Shown here piece by piece: positions 58,726 to 64,000 of a stretch of 64,000 nt of DNA. This DNA is from Knoellia flava TL1. GTDB taxonomy: Bacteria > Actinomycetota > Actinomycetes > Actinomycetales > Dermatophilaceae. The first letter of the stretch is position 1. Every line of letters starts with the position of its first letter. The DNA lies in the NCBI RefSeq assembly GCF_000768675.1, contig NZ_AVPI01000045.1, positions 97,666-161,665 of the forward strand, given 5' to 3'. The translations under genes and the position numbers were made by a program. Below the pieces are notes generated by a model. It was not told the origin of the DNA and ran no database searches. It worked only from the letters and a program-made list of their open reading frames with translations.

Positions 58726-59046
58726 ATGTCGATGGTCCGCTACCTCATCCTGCGCACGCTGATCTTCGTCGGCTGCCTCGCCCTCACCTGGCTCCTCGGC
58801 CTGCGGGACCGTGAGGAGCAGCTGCTCGCGGTCGTCATCGCCGCCGTCGCCTCGCTCGTCATCTCGGCGGTCGTGCTCAAGCCGTTCCGTCAGCAGGCGT
58901 CGGCCGACATCGCCGAGCGCGTCGACCGGCGGGTGGAGCGCAAGCGCGAGAAGGCTGCTCGCAGCGACGAGGCCGTGGAGGACGCCGAGCTGCGTCGCCC
59001 GGCCGGTGACGTCGACGAGGGCGGCAGCGACTCCGACTTCCGCTGA
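58726..59046 (+). CDS. DUF4229 membrane protein
   Basis: 106 aa with two membrane helices (LILRTLIFVGCLALTWLLGL and LLAVVIAAVASLVISAVVL) and a charged cytoplasmic tail rich in Arg, Glu and Asp. The family is actinobacterial and often ends the ccs operon; function unknown. Confidence 0.85.
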   Translation: MSMVRYLILRTLIFVGCLALTWLLGLRDREEQLLAVVIAAVASLVISAVVLKPFRQQASADIAERVDRRVERKREKAARSDEAVEDAELRRPAGDVDEGGSDSDFR

Positions 59047-59226
59047 CCCTGCAGGGTGGTCCTCGAGCTCGCTCCTGTGTCCTGCCAGGGGTGGGGTAGA
59101 GCCCGCGCACTGCTGGACACAGGCCGGCAGACGGTCGTCCACAGCGCGAGGAAGTCCGCCTGACCGTCCACAGACGAAGCGGATGCACGTGGTGCCCCCA
59201 CGACATGGTCCGCGAGGCTCAACGGC

Positions 59227-60150
59227 ATGCGGGTCAGGACCAACGCTGAGCGACGACGTCAGGCAGCTGCCGCGTTGGCAGCCGATCATGACGGCGTCGT
59301 GCACCGCGCCGACCTGCGCCGGATGGGTGTGACACGGCATGACGTGAGGGCAGAGCTCGAGGCAGGGCGCTGGGCCAGCAGGGGCCGCCACACCATCCGG
59401 GTCCTGTCCGTCGAGACCTCCGCGCGGGCAGACCTGTGGACCGCCGTGTGGGAGAGCGGATGGGGTGCGGTGCTCGACGGAGCCGCCGCACTCGTGGCGC
59501 AGGGCATGGTCGGGTTCGCCCCGTCCACGATCGACGTGGCGCTCCCGAAGGGGTCGACGAAGCGCCGCGTGGAGGGTGTCACCACGCACGAACGGCGTGA
59601 GGTCGGCCCGGTCGTGGGCTCAGGCCTCCCGCGCACCCGACCCGAGCATGCCCTCGTCCGGGCCGCCCAGTGGGCCCGGACGGACCGTCAGGCGGCTCTG
59701 CTCATCTGCTTGCCGGTGCAACAGCGACTCGTGCGGCCTGAGTCCGTCGTGAGCGCTTGGGCCTTGATCGCTCGGTCACCACGACGGGCGCTCATCGGCT
59801 CGGTCATTGCGGACGTGTGCGACGGTGCGCACTCGCTCGGCGAGCTGGACTTCACGAGGTTGTGCCGGGCGCGCGGGCTGCCCCCACCTGTGCGGCAGAG
59901 CGTGCGCTCGTCACCCAGCGGCCGCGTCTACCTCGACGTCGAGTGGGAGGGCCTGGTCGTCGAGATCGACGGCGGACACCACTTCGCCGGGCTCAACCCG
60001 ATGGATGATGCGTTCCGCGCCAACGAGGTCGTCCTCGACGGGACGCCGGTGCTGCGACTCCCCGTGCTCGGGCTGCGACTGCGGCCTGACCTCTTCATGG
60101 CCCAGGTCGCACGGGCAGTGGAGCGTTATGTCCTGCCGCGTGCGGCCTAG
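59227..60150 (+). CDS. AbiEi-like / DUF559 nuclease-fold protein, second copy
   Basis: 307 aa, same length and architecture as the 25643-26566 gene but strongly diverged. The N-terminal domain reads HDGVVHRADLRRMGVTRHDVRAELEAGRWASRGRHTI; the C-terminal DUF559-like core is VYLDVEWEGLVVEIDGGHHF with acidic residues at nuclease positions. Function unproven. GAGGCT lies 7 nt before ATG. A 12-bp sequence, CTGCTGGACACA, occurs on both sides (59110 and 60161). No toxin partner. Confidence 0.7.
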   Translation: MRVRTNAERRRQAAAALAADHDGVVHRADLRRMGVTRHDVRAELEAGRWASRGRHTIRVLSVETSARADLWTAVWESGWGAVLDGAAALVAQGMVGFAPSTIDVALPKGSTKRRVEGVTTHERREVGPVVGSGLPRTRPEHALVRAAQWARTDRQAALLICLPVQQRLVRPESVVSAWALIARSPRRALIGSVIADVCDGAHSLGELDFTRLCRARGLPPPVRQSVRSSPSGRVYLDVEWEGLVVEIDGGHHFAGLNPMDDAFRANEVVLDGTPVLRLPVLGLRLRPDLFMAQVARAVERYVLPRAA

Positions 60151-60153
60151 GAC

Positions 60154-60177
60154 CCTCGTCCTGCTGGACACACGAGG
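60154..60177. terminator. short hairpin after the second AbiEi/DUF559-like gene
   Basis: CCTCGT (60154-60159) pairs with ACGAGG (60172-60177), four bp after the stop codon and just before the end of the convergent menA. The loop contains CTGCTGGACAC, which is also found at 59110. Confidence 0.5.
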
Positions 60178-60184
60178 TTTCGGG

Positions 60185-61069
60185 TCAGCCGAGGGCGCGG
60201 GAGGTGAGGATGCCCGCGAAGACCGTCACGGCATACACGAGCTCGTACTTGCCCGTGGAGCCGAGGACGGGCACGAGCCGGCGACCCTCGGCGCCGTGCA
60301 TGACGACCTGTACGGCGCGCCAGATGGCGGCGATCGAGAGCAGGCCGAGCAGCGCGAAGGGGTCCCAGATCGCCATGACGCCGACCATGAGGATGCTCAC
60401 GACGACGAGCGCGAGCCAGAAGCGGCGGGTGCCCGCGTCCCCGAGCCGCACGGCGAGCGTGTGCTTGCCGGTCTGCGAGTCGGTGGGGATGTCGCGCAGG
60501 TTGTTGATGACGAGGATCGCCGAGGCGATCGCGCCGACGCCGACGGCCGCCGCGACGCCGAACCACGTGATCGTGCCGACCTGCGCGTAGAGCGTGCCGA
60601 GGGTCGCGACGAGGCCGAAGAAGACGAAGACGAAGACCTCGCCGAGACCCATGTAGCCGTAGGGGTTCTCGCCCCCGGTGTACTTCCAGCCGGCGACGAT
60701 CGACAGGATGCCGAGAGGCAGCAGCAGCCACGCCTCGGAGAGGGCGACGAGGGCGAGGCCGGCGACCGCGGCGAACCCGAAGGTGAGGAAAGCGGCCATC
60801 TTCACGCTCTCGGGCCGGGCCAGCCTCTGGCCGACGAGCCGCACCGGGCCGACGCGCGAGTCGTCGGTGCCACGGATGCCGTCGGAGTAGTCGTTGGCGT
60901 AGTTGACGCCGACCTGGAGGGCGAGGGCGACGACGGCCGCGAGGAGCGCGATCCCGTAGTCGGGGTCCGAGTGCTGCGCGGCCGCGGCCGTCCCGATGAC
61001 GACCGGGGCGATGGCAGCGAAGAGGGTGCGGGGGCGCGCGCCGGCGACCCACTGTCCGAGTGTGGCCAT
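60185..61069 (-). CDS. menA: 1,4-dihydroxy-2-naphthoate polyprenyltransferase
   Basis: 294 aa UbiA-family membrane enzyme with about eight helices. The prenyl-diphosphate site NYANDYSDGIRGTD is near residue 56 and the second aspartate motif is NNLRDIPTDSQTGKHTLAVRLG. It attaches the isoprenoid tail to make demethylmenaquinone. It is 12 bp downstream of the PLDc_N gene in a leftward men cluster. Confidence 0.95.
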   Translation of the reverse strand: MATLGQWVAGARPRTLFAAIAPVVIGTAAAAQHSDPDYGIALLAAVVALALQVGVNYANDYSDGIRGTDDSRVGPVRLVGQRLARPESVKMAAFLTFGFAAVAGLALVALSEAWLLLPLGILSIVAGWKYTGGENPYGYMGLGEVFVFVFFGLVATLGTLYAQVGTITWFGVAAAVGVGAIASAILVINNLRDIPTDSQTGKHTLAVRLGDAGTRRFWLALVVVSILMVGVMAIWDPFALLGLLSIAAIWRAVQVVMHGAEGRRLVPVLGSTGKYELVYAVTVFAGILTSRALG

Positions 61070-61081
61070 GAGGGGTGGTGC

Positions 61082-61333
61082 CTAGAGTCCTTTGAGGAAG
61101 TCGGGGTCGTCGTCCGGGCCGCGCGGCATCGGCCGGCGCGGTGGCGGCGGGCTCGCCTTGGGGCGCCCGGCGAGCAGCCACGCGACCGACCCGGCGAACG
61201 GGAAGAGCAGGATGACGAACACCCAGATGAGCTTGGGCAGGCCCCGCACCCGGCTCTCGTCGGTCTGGACGCAGTCGACGACGCAGTAGATCGACAGCGC
61301 CAGAGCGATGAGGAAGGGCAGGAAGCGGAGCAC
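61082..61333 (-). CDS. PLDc_N-type small membrane protein
   Basis: 83 aa with two membrane helices (LPFLIALALSIYCVVDCV and LIWVFVILLFPFAGSVAWLL), and GRP just after the second, as in the phospholipase D N-terminal domain family of stand-alone proteins. The tail is Pro/Arg-rich and acidic. It lies 4 bp after menE; a link to menaquinone synthesis is only positional. Confidence 0.87.
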   Translation of the reverse strand: MLRFLPFLIALALSIYCVVDCVQTDESRVRGLPKLIWVFVILLFPFAGSVAWLLAGRPKASPPPPRRPMPRGPDDDPDFLKGL

Positions 61334-61337
61334 GTCC

Positions 61338-62495
61338 TCATTCTCCCACGGTCGTGAAGAGCTCCCGGATGGCCGCCCGGTCGGGCTTGCCGGGGCCCCG
61401 CGCGGGGATGGCGTCGACCTCCCGGACCGCTCGGGGCAGGGCGGCGTCGGCGAGTATGCCGCGGAGCTGCTCGCGCAGCCCGCCCACCGTGGGCGCCGCG
61501 GAGCCGGGTGTCGTCACGACGGCGACGGCGAGCACCTCGCCCCACTCCGGGTCGGGGACGCCGACGGCGACGGCCTCGCGGATGCCGTCGAGACGCGCGA
61601 CAGCCTCCTCGACGAGTCTCGGTGCGACCTTGAGGCCGCCGGTGTTGACGAGGTCGTCGACCCGTCCGTCGACGTGGAGGCGTCCGTCGCCGTCGAGGTG
61701 CCCGACGTCGTCGGTGCGGAAGGTCTTCGGGCGGGGGAAGGCGTCGCGGGTGCGGTCGGGGTCGCCGAGGTAGCCGGCGGCGACGGTGGGGCCGACGAGG
61801 GAGATGCGGCCGTCGGGGTCGAGCTCGACCGACGTCCCGTCGAGCGGGCGGCCGTCATAGACGCAGCCGCCCGCGGTCTCGCTCATGCCGTAGGTCGTCA
61901 CGGCGGTGACGCCGGCCTCCCCGGCGCGCACGAGCAGGTCGGGGTGGGTGGCCGCACCGCCGACGAGGACCGCGCTGAACCGGGCGAGCCGATCGGTGGC
62001 GGCGTCGTCGGCGAGCAGGCGGCTCAGCTGGGTCGGGACGAGTGACACCACGGTCGGCTGGTCGGTCGGCGTCATCGCGTCGACGGCGGCGGTCCAGGTG
62101 GAAGCGGTGAATCCGGAGGCCGGGTCGAGGACGTCGGGGGTCGTGCCGGCGACGACCGAGCGGAGCAGCACCTGCAGGCCGGCGATGTGGTGGGCGGGCA
62201 CCGTGAGCAGCCACTGCCCGTGCCCGCCGAGTCGGGCCGCCGTCGCGTCGATGCTGCTGCGGAGGTTGGCGGCCGTGAGCAGGGCTCGCTTCGGGACGCC
62301 GGTCGAGCCGGACGTGCCGATGACGACGGCGAGGTCGACCGGAAGGTCCGCATCAGAGTGCGGTGCGAGGTCCGGGGGAGGTGAGCCGACGGCATACGGG
62401 GCGATGGGGTGACCGCCCTCGAGGGCGAGTGCCAAGCGGGGGAGGAGGTCGAGGGCGGCCGCGCCGGGTGGGACGGCGAGCGGCTCGATCCTCAT
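61338..62495 (-). CDS. menE: o-succinylbenzoate-CoA ligase
   Basis: 385 aa adenylate-forming enzyme. P-loop VIGTSGSTGVPKRALLT, then VPAHHIAGLQVLLRS, TYGMSETAGG, TDDVGHLDGDGRLHVDGRVDD and the catalytic-Lys segment PARGPGKPDRAAIRE. Shorter than acyl-CoA synthetases, typical of actinobacterial MenE. TAGAGT lies 6 nt upstream of ATG (62502-62507), suggesting leaderless transcription of menE-PLDc_N-menA. Confidence 0.93.
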   Translation of the reverse strand: MRIEPLAVPPGAAALDLLPRLALALEGGHPIAPYAVGSPPPDLAPHSDADLPVDLAVVIGTSGSTGVPKRALLTAANLRSSIDATAARLGGHGQWLLTVPAHHIAGLQVLLRSVVAGTTPDVLDPASGFTASTWTAAVDAMTPTDQPTVVSLVPTQLSRLLADDAATDRLARFSAVLVGGAATHPDLLVRAGEAGVTAVTTYGMSETAGGCVYDGRPLDGTSVELDPDGRISLVGPTVAAGYLGDPDRTRDAFPRPKTFRTDDVGHLDGDGRLHVDGRVDDLVNTGGLKVAPRLVEEAVARLDGIREAVAVGVPDPEWGEVLAVAVVTTPGSAAPTVGGLREQLRGILADAALPRAVREVDAIPARGPGKPDRAAIRELFTTVGE

Positions 62496-62540
62496 GGGAC
62501 AACTCTAGGCAGGCGGGTGCAGCGTGAGGATGATGGGCGC

Positions 62541-62996
62541 ATGGACCCCGAGTTCGCGGCATACCTCGATCGGGTTCGCGCCCACCGGGCCGAGCTCGGG
62601 GAGTCGATGGCGGCCCTCGACGCCGCGCTGGCCCTGCCGATCGGGCTCGGCCCGCTGTGGCGGCGCCGGGTGCGGGCCGCCCTCACCGAGCTCGAGCACG
62701 ACCTGCGCGACCACCGCGCGATCACCGAGGAGCCCGGTGGTCTCTACGCCGGCGCGGTGGCGCGGGCGCCGCGGCTGGCCTCGCTCGCGAAGCTCCAGAT
62801 GGAGGACCACCTCGACTTCATCGAGGTCGTGCAGCGACTCCTCGGGGAACGCGACGAGGGCCTCCGTAGCCCGGACGCCGTTGCGGCACACCGGGAGGCG
62901 GCCACCGAGCTCGTCGGTCGGATCATCCGGCACCGCCAGCGTGGCGCCGACCTCATCTACGAGGCCTACGAGGTCGACATCGGCGGCCAGGGCTAG
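62541..62996 (+). CDS. helical protein of unknown function
   Basis: 151 aa, almost entirely helix-forming. Spaced acidic and histidine residues (ELEHDLRDHRAITEE, MEDHLDFIEVVQR, AAHREAATELVGRIIRHRQRGADLIYEAY) faintly recall hemerythrin-like four-helix bundles, but no defined motif is complete. GATGAT precedes ATG by 6 nt. Its TAG stop shares four bases with the TAG stop of the opposing lipoprotein gene. Confidence 0.75.
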   Translation: MDPEFAAYLDRVRAHRAELGESMAALDAALALPIGLGPLWRRRVRAALTELEHDLRDHRAITEEPGGLYAGAVARAPRLASLAKLQMEDHLDFIEVVQRLLGERDEGLRSPDAVAAHREAATELVGRIIRHRQRGADLIYEAYEVDIGGQG

Positions 62997-63742
62997 GGCC
63001 TGACGAAGGTGACCGACATGGCGACGTCGGTGACGCGCTTGACCGATGCGCCGGTGGCTGCCGAGGGGGTCGTCGCGGTGACGACGACGCGCGAGCCCTC
63101 GACGTCGAGGATCCAGTAGCGGTCGGTCGCCGCCACCTCGAGGACTCGCGCTGTGTCGCCACCGCCGGAGTCCCAGAGCGACATCCCGTCGCCGGACCCG
63201 CAGCGCGCGAAGTCCACTCCGGCGTCCGAGGTCAGCTCGACGTAGAGCCCTTTGTGGCCGCCGAGGGTGACGGCGACGGGGCGCGTCGTGGTGGTGCGCT
63301 GCTGCGCAGTCAGGGCGTGGACGAGGTCCTGGACGCTCGGCCCGAGGGCCTGCGTGGGTGCCGCGGTGTCGCACGGGTCGGAGAAGACCCGCGTCGGCGA
63401 CCGGTACAGCACCTGCCCCGGGAAGTCCTCGAGACCGGCCTCGTCGTGGGTCCAGATGTAGTCGGAGCGTGCCTGGTAGCCGGCCGGGACGGTGAAGACC
63501 GCGAGGGGTGCCTTGGCGGCTCCGACCGCGGGCAGCGCCCAACGACCGGGCCCGTCGAGGTGCGTCTCCTGGACGAGCGTGTAGTCCGGGGCGGCGGTGA
63601 CGCTGGGGCTCGAGCTGCGGCGTGGGCTCGGCGTGGTGTCGGCGGCCGTCGCCGCGTCGACCGGGCCGTCGGAGCAGGCGGTGAGCGCTGCGAGTGCGAG
63701 GAGTGCGGCGACGGCTGTCAGCGGTGTGGTGGTCGGTCGCAT
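62993..63742 (-). CDS. lipoprotein of unknown function
   Basis: 249 aa. The lipobox LAALTAC fixes the modified Cys near residue 23; a Ser/Pro/Thr linker follows, then a domain of about 190 residues with LDGPGRWALP, FSDPCDTAA, VAVTLGGHKGLYVELTSD and DFARCGSGDGMSLW. Two cysteines may form a disulfide. I recognise no catalytic motif. AAGGGA about 9 nt upstream supports ATG 63742. Confidence 0.8.
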   Translation of the reverse strand: MRPTTTPLTAVAALLALAALTACSDGPVDAATAADTTPSPRRSSSPSVTAAPDYTLVQETHLDGPGRWALPAVGAAKAPLAVFTVPAGYQARSDYIWTHDEAGLEDFPGQVLYRSPTRVFSDPCDTAAPTQALGPSVQDLVHALTAQQRTTTTRPVAVTLGGHKGLYVELTSDAGVDFARCGSGDGMSLWDSGGGDTARVLEVAATDRYWILDVEGSRVVVTATTPSAATGASVKRVTDVAMSVTFVRP

Positions 63743-63969
63743 GGTCCCGTTCCCTTCGTCGTCGGTCCCGCTCGTCGGGACCGTCGGTGTCAGGGGACAT
63801 CGGCACGGTGTCGGGTCACCTCCGGACCGGTAACAGCCCGGTGTCGGGCACGCCGTCGGCGACCGATGCAGACGTTGGCGGACGAGTCAGCCGTGGCTGG
63901 CTCGCCCGGTCACTTCTGGCTCGCTCGGCGCCGCACAGCGTTCGCGGCCGCGCCGCTGGACGAGACGGC

Positions 63970-64000
63970 TCAGAAGTACCAGGGGAAGGGCGACCAGTCG
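63970..64000 (-). CDS. menB: C-terminus of probable naphthoate synthase MenB (cut by window edge)
   Basis: Only nine codons and a stop are inside the window, reading DWSPFPWYF. From memory actinobacterial MenB proteins end in this kind of sequence, and menE and menA nearby make it plausible. The 63743-63969 gap before it contains no gene or obvious signal that I can see. Confidence 0.5.
   Translation of the reverse strand, partial: DWSPFPWYF

Overview
The window is very GC-rich (by eye about 72% G+C) with an actinobacterial gene set: FtsH joined to a folate operon, bS22 (AURKAIP1-like), Rex-HemACDB, System II cytochrome c maturation, menaquinone synthesis, DUF3180, DUF4229, a DUF2342 metalloprotease and AcuC. 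Content and order suggest a high-GC Actinomycetota, plausibly Intrasporangiaceae/Dermatophilaceae (inference). Almost all of it is conserved chromosomal core. I see no prophage, insertion sequence, integrase, CRISPR array or rRNA.

Layout. 1-5.2 kb: topA (5' part only), aroE-like, a TipA-type MerR regulator, tmk-holB. 5.3-12 kb: a secreted alpha/beta hydrolase, tRNA-Thr(CGT), small secreted or uncharacterised proteins, an acyltransferase-thioesterase pair, a GH15-like lipoprotein and a GNAT enzyme. 12-23.3 kb: ppa, then dacB, DUF2342, tilS, hpt, ftsH, folE, folP, folB-folK and DUF3180. 23.3-26.6 kb, opposite strand: a solitary nuoD-like gene with a MidA/NDUFAF7-like methyltransferase, and an AbiEi/DUF559-type gene bracketed by two near-identical hairpins. 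26.7-31.6 kb: a DUF2520 dehydrogenase, panC, panD, nadB, nadC. 31.7-37.5 kb: a Cys-rich protein, ppx-like, a TIM-barrel protein, TetR plus an ABC-2 exporter, proline dehydrogenase. 37.6-45.3 kb: proC, two GNATs, an RCK protein, acuC, a small HTH protein, bS22, an epimerase and an acyltransferase with a histone-like tail. 45.3-52.7 kb: rex-hemA-hemC-cobA/hemD-hemB, a repeat array, yceI/marR. 52.7-59 kb: hemL, then thioredoxin-like, ccdA, resB and ccsB genes. 59.2-64 kb: a second AbiEi/DUF559 gene, menA, menE, a lipoprotein and the tail of a probable menB.

The genes form connected pathways: nucleotide and folate supply, pantothenate and NAD synthesis, redox-controlled haem synthesis feeding cytochrome c assembly, and menaquinone. 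Operons are tight, with 1-8 nt overlaps. About 20 first genes have an xAxxxT -10-like hexamer 6-7 nt before ATG/GTG, which predicts leaderless mRNAs. Transcription units are often closed by long perfect stems without a T tract.

Most notable: (1) the non-palindromic heptamer GGCATAC/GTATGCC occurs about 53 times, far above base-composition expectation, and is denser between genes than inside them; (2) the lone NuoD paralogue keeps the arginine methylated in complex I but has lost the quinone-site tyrosine, and overlaps a candidate arginine methyltransferase; (3) small nuclease-fold genes are bracketed by palindromic elements; (4) a roughly 70 bp intergenic element is tandemly repeated downstream of hemB, with relatives upstream of rex.
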